A stretch of 8,243 bases of DNA from contig JADGCE010000120.1 in NCBI GenBank assembly GCA_015229095.1, forward strand, positions 1 to 8,243, read 5' to 3'. Numbering within the stretch: the stretch's first letter is position 1; each line of letters starts with the position of its first letter. Below the pieces are notes generated by a model that saw nothing but the letters and a program-made list of their open reading frames with translations, was not told where the DNA came from and did not search any database. This DNA comes from Magnetococcales bacterium (GTDB lineage Bacteria; Pseudomonadota; Magnetococcia; Magnetococcales; Magnetaquicoccaceae). This document shows, piece by piece, positions 1 to 6,472 of the stretch. A program made the position numbers and the translations under genes.

Positions 1-117
1 CCCGTGCAATGGTCGCTCCCGGATGAAGCACCCCCTCTCATTATGGGGAGTGGCGAAAAAAAATCAAGTCACTTTGCGGCCTGGGGTTGCGCTTTTGTGA
101 CGGCGGGTGGTTGGGGG
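1..117. other. 5' edge of window, no gene recognised
   Basis: I see no supported gene here. A reading frame stays open from position 4 into the first gene, but its translation is low-complexity and unlike any domain. It has no ribosome-binding site, and the part of it after position 118 corresponds to a leader that is non-coding in the second copy of the duplication. The stretch may be intergenic DNA or the tail of something outside the window. Confidence 0.5.
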
Positions 118-133
118 GGCCTTTTCAAAACAG

Positions 134-162
134 GTGCAACGGGGGATAAAAACAGATATACT
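134..162 (+). promoter_or_regulatory. Putative promoter of the long TIR-CHAT-NB-ARC gene
   Basis: A good -10-like hexamer TATACT lies at 157-162. Seventeen bases upstream is a weak -35-like GTGCAA (134-139, three matches to TTGACA). The arrangement is repeated in front of the second paralogue (GTGCAA 6372-6377, TATGCT 6395-6400) inside a block identical for 38 bases, which suggests a selected or recently duplicated control element. The weak -35 could mean an activator is needed. An alternative sigma factor cannot be excluded. Confidence 0.4.
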
Positions 163-218
163 GCCGGTCGGTCTGTTGTTTCCGTTGAGACCATGGTTTG
201 TTTTTCCTTTGCCGTCAA

Positions 219-223
219 AGAGG
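219..223 (+). promoter_or_regulatory. Ribosome-binding site deciding the start at 232
   Basis: AGAGG lies eight bases before the ATG at 232. This start is the one that matches the second paralogue. An in-frame ATG at 193 would add 13 residues, but it lacks a comparable site, and its equivalent in the other copy (6433) runs into a stop after five codons. Confidence 0.65.
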
Positions 224-231
224 ACTTCCCC

Positions 232-3200
232 ATGACTGCGCATGCGGTTTTTATCTCCCACGAGACCAAGGATAGGGCCTTTGCCATCTCCCTGCGGGAT
301 GCGTTGCAAGATCATGGCATGGAGGCCTGGATCGATCATCGTGAATTGACCACCGGGGGGGATCTCCCCGAAGAGATCCAAACCGCCATCCAGGAGGCGC
401 GCTTTTTTATCCTGCTGTTATCGATGGCGGCCATAAACTCCGACTGGGTGGCCGCAGAGACGGATTGGGCACTGCAACGGGGGGAGGAGATCACCCTCAT
501 CCCCCTGCTGTTGGAAGGGGTCAAACCGGCTGCCGCCAAGCGGTTTCTCGGTGGGAAGGCGTTGAAATGCATCGATGTGGGGCAAAATGGCCTGCAAGGT
601 GCCAGGGTGGCCATCCTGGCAACCCTGGGGGTGCGCCTGCCGGATCACGATTCCACCATCACACCCGCCGCCCCACCGGTGGAAGAGTTGATTCTCCACT
701 TGAGCCAGGCAACCCTCGTGGAGGAGGGGGGCAAACAGCGGGGAGAGGCCCAGGCGGTGCTGATCTATCGTCCCGCCGATGGGGGGCCGCCATTGGAGAG
801 CCCTCGGTATCGCGTTCATTTCCCCCTGGATCCCTTGGAGGCCGAGGAGCTTGCCTGGTATCTGGAGCGGTTTCCCCGCTGGCCGGGGGAGGCCTTCCGG
901 GGGCGGGCCCAGGCGGTGGAGAACGCTCTGCCTCGCTGGGGGCGGGAGATCCATCATGGTTTTTTGGGACAACCGGAAGCCTTTTTGGTGCGGAAAGAGT
1001 GGGAGGGTGCGGCAGCGCACCATCAGCGGCAGTTGACCATACGGGTGGAGGATGGCACCGGAGAGCAGGCGATGGCCCACCTGCTGGCCCTGCCCTGGGA
1101 GTTGCTCCATAACGGCACGGTTTTTTTGTTTGATGGTACTGTGCCGGTGCGGGTGCGGCGGCAATTGCCCAATCGCATCCGCAAAAGGCCCCTCTTCAGC
1201 CACCCCCCCCTGCGGGTATTGCTGCTCTCGCCCCGACCCTCCGGAGAACAGATCGCATACCAGGAGCACCGGGTAACGGCGCAACCGGTGGCAGAGGTTT
1301 TGGCGTCCATGGGCGAGCTGGCCCGTTTGACTGTCCTGGAAAAACCCACCCTGCCCGACCTGGTCGCAGAGCTGCGCCGGGCCGAGCGAGCGCATGAACC
1401 CTACCATGTGGTCCATTTTGATGGCCATGGGGCGGATCCCGGAGAAAAAGAGGCGGGAGCACTCTGCTTTGAGGCGATTGACCAGGAAGAGAAACTGTTT
1501 GATCGGCAACCCCATTGGGCGGATACGACAGAACTGACGCATTGGTTGACCGGCATGCGCGTTCCACTGTTTTTTTTGAATGCCGCGCACTCTGCCAAGG
1601 GCGCGGCCTCATCGGTCACGGCGGCCCTGCTGGCACAGGGCGCGGCGGCGGTGGTGGCCATGAGTCACAGCGTTCTGACGGCGACAGCACAAGCCTTTGT
1701 CACTGTTTTTTATCAAGAACTGGCAAAAGGGGCGCGGGTGGGCGAGGCGATGTTGGCGGGACAACGCCATCTCTGTCACCACAAATTCCGGGGCGACTAT
1801 CTGGGGGCGGGCAGACTGGAGTTGCACGATTGGTTTGTACCGGTACTCTACCAGGAGGAGGAGGATTTCGCCCTGGTGGTGCAGGTGCCCTCCACAATGA
1901 CCAAGGCAGTGATCAAAAAGCAGCAGGATGCCTATTTGGGAGAATTGCCGGAGCCTCCTCCCCACCGATTTGTCGGGCGCAGTCGCCATCTGTTGGCCCT
2001 GGAGCGGCTGTTGCTCACGCAAAGGTATGGGGTGTTGCTGGGAGAGGGGGGCGAGGGCAAAACCGCCCTGGGGGTGGAGGCGGCCCGCTGGCTGCTGCGT
2101 ATCCAGAGGGTGCAACGGGTGGTTTTTGTCAGCCTGGAAAAGGCCACCCATCGGGATGCGGTGTTGGATGCCATCGGTCGGCAGTTGGTGGGCAAAAACT
2201 ATTCGGTGGCACCCTTTGGTGAGGATTGGGAACGGGCTTGTCTGCCGGTGGAACGGGCCCTGGAAGCCGAGCGCACTCTGCTGCTGTTGGACAATATGGA
2301 GACGGTGTTGCCGCCCCGTCCGGGGGAGCTGTTGGGTGAGTATGACCCGGAACGGTTGACTGCGCTGCTGGCCCTGTTCCAGCGTTGGCAGGGGGTGGGA
2401 GAGAGCCGCCTGCTCTTTACCAGCCGGGAGCGGCTTCCGGAGCCTTTTGATGCTGCATACAACCATCTGGATATCGGTCCCCTGGAAGAGTGGGATGCGG
2501 TGGAGATGGTCAAAAATATTTTGCTGCGGGCTAATGTCACCCCAGAACTGGGGGATGCGCTGGACAAGGAGGCCCGCCTATTGGAACTGGTGCAATCGGT
2601 CCATTGCCATGCCCGCACCCTGACCCTGCTGGCCCCGGAGCTGGCGCGCCGGACGGTGCTGCAGACCACAGAGGCGTTGCACCAGTTGATGGCGGCGTTG
2701 GAAAAACAATATCCCGGCGAACGGGAACGCTCCCTCTATGCGGGGGTGGCCCTCTCCCTCAACCGCCTCTCCCCGACGGTGCGGCAGGCCATCCGCCCCC
2801 TGGGGGTCTTTCAGGGTGGGGGGCACTTAGGGGTGATTGGCCAGGTGTTGGGGATGGAGAAGCCACAGTTGCTGCCTCTGGTCGAGGAACTGCTCCAGAC
2901 CGGGCTGTGTGATCTCCATGACAATGGCTATCTTACCTTCCATTTCGCCCTCGCCCCCTTTTTGTGGGGGAAGCTGTCCGCATCGGAACAACAGGCCGCC
3001 CAGCAGCGTTGGTTGGAGGGGGAAGAGGTTTTTGTCGGGTTTTTGGAACGGCAAAAACACCAGGATGCCCAGCTTTCCGCCACCATAACCCTGCTGGATT
3101 TGAACAATCTGTTGGCTGGATTGGAACGGGCAGCCAGCCAATGGCCCGCCGAACGGGTGCTGCCCTGGGTATCCAGACTGAGCACCGCCTTGCAGAATCT

Positions 3201-4539
3201 GGGCAAACCATCGGCCCTGCGCCAAGTGGAAACTATCCGGGCGCGACTGGTTGGGCAATTGGGGGAGGGGTGGTCCCGTCTCCGCTTCAATGCCACAATA
3301 AATCATATACAAAACAGGGAACAGATGGGAGAACTGGGGGAGGCGTTGACCGCTGCGCAGAGCCTGTTGCAACGCTGTCTGGCCGCCGGAGAAGCCGCCT
3401 ATCCAGAAGCCGCCTATGATCTGGCCCTGGCCTACAGCAATGCCGGGCAATATACCCACAGGGTCGGTAACGCTGCCCAGGCCGTTCCTCTGCTCCAGGA
3501 GGCGCGTGTACGTTTTCAAAAATTGGGAGCGGAGGATCGGAATGCCCGCCTGATGGCGGCCGCTGCCTTGAACAATCTGGGGGATTGCTGGCGCGACCTG
3601 GGGAAACTGGAGGAGGCGACCCGCTGTTATGAGCAATCCATCAATGAAGATGAACGAGAGGGCAATCAGCACGGGATGGCGGTGTCCAAGGGGCAACTGG
3701 GAACGGTGCTGATGTACCAACGGCGTTATCCAGAAGCATTGACAACCCACCAAGAGGCCCGTGCAACGTTTGCCCAGTTGCAGGATCCTGTCTCTCTGGC
3801 TATTTCCTGGCACCAGATGGGTATACTATATGGGCAGATGCAAGAGTGGACAGAGGCGGAGACGGCCTACCGGGAAGCTTTGCAAATAAAGACCACCCTG
3901 AACAATACGGCGAGCATGGCGAGCACCCTGGCCCAATTGGGCAATCTATTCAACACCCAGGGGCGGTGGGAGGAGGCAGTGGCCCATTATCGCCAAGCTA
4001 CTGATCGCTATGTGCGCGTGCAGGATCAGGCCAAGGAAGGCATAGTGCGTCACAATTTGGCAGATGCCCTGCGCCAACTGGGGCGGTTGGAGGAGGCGCG
4101 CCAGGAGATTCAGCGCGCCATCGCCTGCGAACAACCCTTCGGCCACGCCGCCGAGCCGTGGAAATCCTATAATATCCTGGCTGCCATTGAAACCACTGCT
4201 AGCCAGCCGACCGCCGCCGCCCAGGCCCATCTACAGGCGAGAAAACTCTTTGCCCAATACCGTCGGGACGGGGGGGAAAACCATGGAACAGGGGCAGAAT
4301 GGTGCCAAGCCGTGGCCAACGCCATCGCCCAGGGCGACGGGCCACAGGCGCAGGCGCAACTGGAGCAGGTGGCGAAGCATCCCCAACTGCCGGCACAGGC
4401 AAAAACCCTGAGTTCGGTCCTGCTCGCCATCCTCTCCGGCCAGCGGCAGCCGGCCCTGGCCGACACCCCAGGGCTGGAGTATGAAGATGCCGTGGAGGTC
4501 GAGTTATTACTGGAGAAATTGGGAATGGGTAGACCGTGA
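232..4539 (+). CDS. TIR - CHAT-like (Cys lost) - NB-ARC/STAND ATPase - TPR protein
   Basis: This is a 1435-residue multidomain protein of STAND/NLR-like design, probably a cytosolic sensor of invasion. Domains in order: TIR (about 4-140, V-F-I-S-H start, L-L-L-S strand, and S70-D-W-V-A-A-E76, whose Glu matches the catalytic Glu of TIR NADases such as SARM1). Next comes a CHAT caspase-like region (about 165-560, with P-W-E-L-L-H-N-G and H395-F-D-G-H399-G). Then NB-ARC (F580-V-G-R, Walker A G604-EGGEGKT-611, Walker B LLLLD 683-687, sensor-like LLFTSRER 727-734), a winged-helix-like part (about 835-925), and TPRs (about 1060-1305). The CHAT Cys position reads L449-N-A-A452-H, so the nucleophile is absent and the domain is predicted protease-dead. 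Start chosen at 232 for its ribosome-binding site and paralogue match. Its last 33 bases overlap the convergent - strand gene. Domain calls are family knowledge read by eye; the sensor role is inference. Confidence 0.93.
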   Translation: MTAHAVFISHETKDRAFAISLRDALQDHGMEAWIDHRELTTGGDLPEEIQTAIQEARFFILLLSMAAINSDWVAAETDWALQRGEEITLIPLLLEGVKPAAAKRFLGGKALKCIDVGQNGLQGARVAILATLGVRLPDHDSTITPAAPPVEELILHLSQATLVEEGGKQRGEAQAVLIYRPADGGPPLESPRYRVHFPLDPLEAEELAWYLERFPRWPGEAFRGRAQAVENALPRWGREIHHGFLGQPEAFLVRKEWEGAAAHHQRQLTIRVEDGTGEQAMAHLLALPWELLHNGTVFLFDGTVPVRVRRQLPNRIRKRPLFSHPPLRVLLLSPRPSGEQIAYQEHRVTAQPVAEVLASMGELARLTVLEKPTLPDLVAELRRAERAHEPYHVVHFDGHGADPGEKEAGALCFEAIDQEEKLFDRQPHWADTTELTHWLTGMRVPLFFLNAAHSAKGAASSVTAALLAQGAAAVVAMSHSVLTATAQAFVTVFYQELAKGARVGEAMLAGQRHLCHHKFRGDYLGAGRLELHDWFVPVLYQEEEDFALVVQVPSTMTKAVIKKQQDAYLGELPEPPPHRFVGRSRHLLALERLLLTQRYGVLLGEGGEGKTALGVEAARWLLRIQRVQRVVFVSLEKATHRDAVLDAIGRQLVGKNYSVAPFGEDWERACLPVERALEAERTLLLLDNMETVLPPRPGELLGEYDPERLTALLALFQRWQGVGESRLLFTSRERLPEPFDAAYNHLDIGPLEEWDAVEMVKNILLRANVTPELGDALDKEARLLELVQSVHCHARTLTLLAPELARRTVLQTTEALHQLMAALEKQYPGERERSLYAGVALSLNRLSPTVRQAIRPLGVFQGGGHLGVIGQVLGMEKPQLLPLVEELLQTGLCDLHDNGYLTFHFALAPFLWGKLSASEQQAAQQRWLEGEEVFVGFLERQKHQDAQLSATITLLDLNNLLAGLERAASQWPAERVLPWVSRLSTALQNLGKPSALRQVETIRARLVGQLGEGWSRLRFNATINHIQNREQMGELGEALTAAQSLLQRCLAAGEAAYPEAAYDLALAYSNAGQYTHRVGNAAQAVPLLQEARVRFQKLGAEDRNARLMAAAALNNLGDCWRDLGKLEEATRCYEQSINEDEREGNQHGMAVSKGQLGTVLMYQRRYPEALTTHQEARATFAQLQDPVSLAISWHQMGILYGQMQEWTEAETAYREALQIKTTLNNTASMASTLAQLGNLFNTQGRWEEAVAHYRQATDRYVRVQDQAKEGIVRHNLADALRQLGRLEEARQEIQRAIACEQPFGHAAEPWKSYNILAAIETTASQPTAAAQAHLQARKLFAQYRRDGGENHGTGAEWCQAVANAIAQGDGPQAQAQLEQVAKHPQLPAQAKTLSSVLLAILSGQRQPALADTPGLEYEDAVEVELLLEKLGMGRP
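3565..4140 (+). repeat. Five TPR units with an exact 40-residue period
   Basis: Within the long protein, five helical-hairpin units carry a G-x-L/W-E-E-A-like motif whose Ala falls at residues 1129, 1169, 1209, 1249 and 1289, exactly 40 residues (120 bases) apart. Examples are GKLEEA, RRYPEA, QEWTEA, GRWEEA and GRLEEA. The first residue of each of these six-residue motifs is encoded at 3601, 3721, 3841, 3961 and 4081. A more diverged unit precedes them (A1084). A period near 40, rather than the classic 34, resembles TPRs of NB-ARC-linked and kinesin-light-chain-like proteins. TPR arrays in STAND proteins usually bind the trigger ligand. Confidence 0.85.
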
Positions 4540-5334
4540 CTGAGGTGTCTCAGGCAACACCGAAAACCATGACGTTTCCTTCCTCTGTACCGTTTCACCC
4601 TCCTCCACAGCCGCCATCCTGACAATACTCTCGGCATCTTCCAGCAGACTGCTTTTCCTGAACCTCACCTCGCGGTAAAAATCATCGCGGGAACAGGCCG
4701 GGGTGACGCTGCTGGCCAAAAATGTATGCAAATCCGCCACGCCTGCCTCATACCCCTGCAGCAGGTAGGCCGCGCCCCACCAATACAAAAATTCCAGATA
4801 ACGCTCTCCCCCACTGACGCTGTCCACGCTGAACAGGGCGGTCTCGATAAATGGATCAAACGTCTCGAACAACGTGTCGAGGGGCGCGTCGGGGGCTTTT
4901 GCCCGGCTGACCACACATTTGCGGAACACCTGTAGCAATTTCGCACGCACTTTTAGAATCAGACGATTGGCGGCCCGCTCCCGCAGATCCCGCAATGTCT
5001 CCAGAGAGGCGACGACCACGGCATGGCCACCCTGCAACATCTGCCAGCGCAATCCCGGCATCGGTTGCCGGAAGTCTGTTCCGCAGTGGTTGTAAAAAAA
5101 CGCTTCAAACTCCTGACGCACAGAGAGGGCCATCTCCTGCCCTTGCACAGGCATCGGTTCGGCAAACAGGGCAATCCTCTTTTCCTCGACAAGCGCGTCG
5201 ATCTCTGCCCGCGCATATCCGGGTCGATGAGGGTCCGCCTGGCTCAGTCGCCAGATCGGCTCGACCGTCCCTGGGGCGCGCACCAGCAGGTGGAAAGTTT
5301 CGACCATGGGATCCAGCCTGGACACGCCCGACAT
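4507..5334 (-). CDS. Hypothetical protein, second gene of the sandwiched operon
   Basis: I do not recognise this 275-residue protein. It looks soluble, mixed alpha/beta at the N terminus and mainly helical afterwards, with no signal peptide or clear membrane segment. Visible parts are an N-terminal segment with FHLLVRAP (14-21), a basic helical stretch rich in Leu, Arg and Lys (about 110-145), and an aromatic hydrophobic helix around YLEFLYWWGAAYLL (179-192). The C-terminal tail is Ser/Thr-rich (about 255-275). The ATG at 5334 was chosen because GGAGG (5343-5347) precedes it by eight bases. An earlier in-frame ATG at 5430 would overlap the upstream gene by 44 bases but has no ribosome-binding site. 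It follows the other - strand gene by 52 bases, so the two are probably co-transcribed. The last 33 bases are antisense to the end of the long + gene. Function unknown. Confidence 0.72.
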   Translation of the reverse strand: MSGVSRLDPMVETFHLLVRAPGTVEPIWRLSQADPHRPGYARAEIDALVEEKRIALFAEPMPVQGQEMALSVRQEFEAFFYNHCGTDFRQPMPGLRWQMLQGGHAVVVASLETLRDLRERAANRLILKVRAKLLQVFRKCVVSRAKAPDAPLDTLFETFDPFIETALFSVDSVSGGERYLEFLYWWGAAYLLQGYEAGVADLHTFLASSVTPACSRDDFYREVRFRKSSLLEDAESIVRMAAVEEGETVQRKETSWFSVLPETPQSRSTHSQFLQ

Positions 5335-5342
5335 ACCAACCG

Positions 5343-5347
5343 CCTCC
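5343..5347 (-). promoter_or_regulatory. Ribosome-binding site for the second - strand gene
   Basis: Read on the - strand, GGAGG lies eight bases before the ATG at 5334. It is the best ribosome-binding site in the - strand pair and decides the start of that gene over upstream in-frame ATGs at 5415 and 5430. Confidence 0.6.
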
Positions 5348-5386
5348 AGTCCGCTCTCCTGCGTCGATGCCTGTTCCGGGCGTTCG

Positions 5387-6298
5387 TCACATGTCTGCAA
5401 TGGTTTTCTCCACATGGACGATATGGTCATACGGGTCGGCAGGCCCCGGCGGCGGGCGTTGCAACAGGTGCCACAGCCTTTCGGCACGCTCCACGGCCTG
5501 CCATCCTCCCCCGCCGCCTCTGGCAAGCGTTGCTCTCTCTCTTCTCACCCACCTCCCAAGCGTCTGTACCGTATCTGGAGATGCCGAGGCAAACGCAAGC
5601 GACCCATCCAGCACGGCGCTGCTCTGCTGCAGGCGAATTTCCCATGTCCAGGCACGGGACTCCCGAATGCGCCCCCTGCCATGCACCGTCAAATGCCAAT
5701 TATTTTCATTTCGCACGGGCAGTTCCGCCGGCCAGGAACCGCGCAGGGTCGGTGCCGGGGTGGGGGCCTCTCTTTCGAGATAGCGCCGAAGGGTGCCCGC
5801 AAAAAAATCCTCCACAAAGAGGGTAAAAGCCTCCCGCCACTCCTGCAGAGGCCGGGCGGTGTCGGCAATCAATTGGCATGCCGTGGGCTGGTCGCAGTGG
5901 GGGTGCATATGTCGGCACCACAAGCCACCGGTATCAAAGGGTGAAACGGAACCCCGCCGCCCCTCCTCGATGGCGGGAGCGTAGACAAAAATAATGGGTG
6001 TTGTGTCAACATCCGGGTAGACCTTGCCGGCAAAAAGATAGAGGCACGGCTCAAAAACATCTGCCCTGACCGCACGGCAGTTTTCCAACAGCCGATGACC
6101 CACCCGACTGGGATCATGACTGGAAAGAAACCAATCCCCCCCGTTCCTCTGGAGGCATTCGTACAGCTCCTCCAGGGGGATGGTGCGAACCAGGGGAATC
6201 TCCTGTGGGGAAAAAGAAGGTGCCATCTCATGCTCACGCGCTTGCTGTGATGATCGATCTTTGCCATCCCGCCGCCGAAAAAAACCACGGTTGCCCAT
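5387..6298 (-). CDS. Hypothetical protein with His/Cys cluster, first gene of the sandwiched operon
   Basis: I do not recognise this protein (303 residues from 6298, or 279 from the ATG at 6226). The N-terminal half holds a compact, domain-like run: YLFAGKVYP (87-95), the strand PIIFVYAP (101-108), then SPFDTGGLW (119-127). Directly after this comes C128-R-H-M-H-P-H-C135, four ring or thiol ligands in eight residues plus H130, which could bind a metal. A helical stretch (about 150-176) follows, then a probably beta-rich part (about 200-240), a five-glycine linker (261-265) and a C-terminal helix. No signal peptide or membrane helix is evident. The start is uncertain. Neither ATG has a good ribosome-binding site, and the best promoter would initiate just downstream of 6298, favouring 6226. 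It stands divergent to the short TIR-CHAT gene and leads the operon. A partner, regulator or substrate role is inference only. Confidence 0.72.
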   Translation of the reverse strand: MGNRGFFRRRDGKDRSSQQAREHEMAPSFSPQEIPLVRTIPLEELYECLQRNGGDWFLSSHDPSRVGHRLLENCRAVRADVFEPCLYLFAGKVYPDVDTTPIIFVYAPAIEEGRRGSVSPFDTGGLWCRHMHPHCDQPTACQLIADTARPLQEWREAFTLFVEDFFAGTLRRYLEREAPTPAPTLRGSWPAELPVRNENNWHLTVHGRGRIRESRAWTWEIRLQQSSAVLDGSLAFASASPDTVQTLGRWVRRERATLARGGGGGWQAVERAERLWHLLQRPPPGPADPYDHIVHVEKTIADM

Positions 6299-6326
6299 GG
6301 TAGCAAAGCGCGGTGCGGGGTGTCAA
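6297..6326 (-). promoter_or_regulatory. Putative promoter of the - strand operon
   Basis: On the - strand, a perfect -35 hexamer TTGACA (6321-6326) is followed after 18 bases by TACCAT (6297-6302, four of six matches to TATAAT). Transcription would begin near 6290, inside the longest version of the coding frame. If this promoter is real, translation would start at the ATG at 6226. The C-rich spacer and the weak -10 keep confidence modest. Confidence 0.35.
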
Positions 6327-6340
6327 CCGGAGCATGATCT

Positions 6341-6353
6341 CCCGACGGTCGGG
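6341..6353. promoter_or_regulatory. Short inverted repeat between the divergent promoters
   Basis: CCCGACGGTCGGG is an inverted repeat with 5-base arms and a 3-base centre. It sits midway between the putative - strand promoter (to 6326) and the + strand promoter (from 6372). A shared operator for a regulator is possible. It is short and not repeated upstream of the first paralogue, so chance is also plausible in GC-rich DNA. Confidence 0.25.
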
Positions 6354-6371
6354 ACGGCCTTTTCAAAACAG

Positions 6372-6400
6372 GTGCAACGGGGGATAAAAACAGGTATGCT
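6372..6400 (+). promoter_or_regulatory. Putative promoter of the short TIR-CHAT gene
   Basis: This is the second copy of the control element seen before the long gene: GTGCAA (6372-6377), a 17-base spacer, then TATGCT (6395-6400). Its presence in both leaders suggests the two paralogues are transcribed under the same conditions. Confidence 0.4.
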
Positions 6401-6460
6401 GCCACCGGTCGCTCTGTTGTTTCTGTGAGGCCATGCTTTGTTTTTCCTGACCCCTACGCG

Positions 6461-6465
6461 AGGAG
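6461..6465 (+). promoter_or_regulatory. Ribosome-binding site deciding the start at 6473
   Basis: AGGAG lies seven bases before the ATG at 6473. The in-frame GTG at 6425, which would add 16 residues, has no such site, and those residues have no counterpart in the paralogue. An ATG at 6433 opens only a five-codon frame ending in TGA at 6448-6450. Confidence 0.7.
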
Positions 6466-6472
6466 ACCCCCC

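Larger units (their letters stand above)
118..1944 (+). repeat. Direct repeat copy 1 (leader + TIR-CHAT)
   Basis: This is the left copy of a diverged direct duplication; the right copy is 6356-8191. The first 38 bases (118-155 and 6356-6393) are identical. The rest of the leader is recognisably similar with small indels, and the coding part aligns codon by codon through the TIR and CHAT domains. Similarity ends at residue E571 of the long protein, just before the NB-ARC entry motif (F580-V-G-R583). The corresponding point in the other copy is its stop codon. Similarity is uneven: positions 403-577 differ from the other copy at only about five bases, while about 950-1080 and 1430-1620 are much more diverged. 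Confidence 0.9.

Noticed and set aside
23..60. C-rich / G-rich imperfect hairpin near the window start, beside an A run
   Set aside because: The stem is broken by a mismatch, and there is no T tract on the side where a + strand terminator needs it.
4..231. In-frame 5' extension of the long gene by 76 codons
   Set aside because: No ribosome-binding site at 4, low-complexity translation, and most of it overlaps a leader that is repeated as non-coding sequence before the paralogue.
418..1590. Long - strand frames under both TIR-CHAT genes
   Set aside because: They recur in the same relative place under both paralogues, as expected of shadows of a duplicated gene, and have no domain or ribosome-binding site.
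4540..4553. CTGAG-GTGT-CTCAG hairpin right after the stop of the long gene
   Set aside because: Only a 5-base stem and no T run, and it lies within the coding sequence of the convergent gene; not convincing as a terminator.
4995..5944. Long + strand reading frames opposite the sandwiched operon
   Set aside because: Their translations are Pro/Arg/Ser-rich and domain-free, typical antisense shadows in GC-rich DNA. The - strand translations look like ordinary proteins.
6341..6365. Inverted repeat followed by TTTT as a + strand terminator
   Set aside because: The stem is short, the T run is separated by several bases, and no + strand gene precedes it; a possible operator is the better reading.
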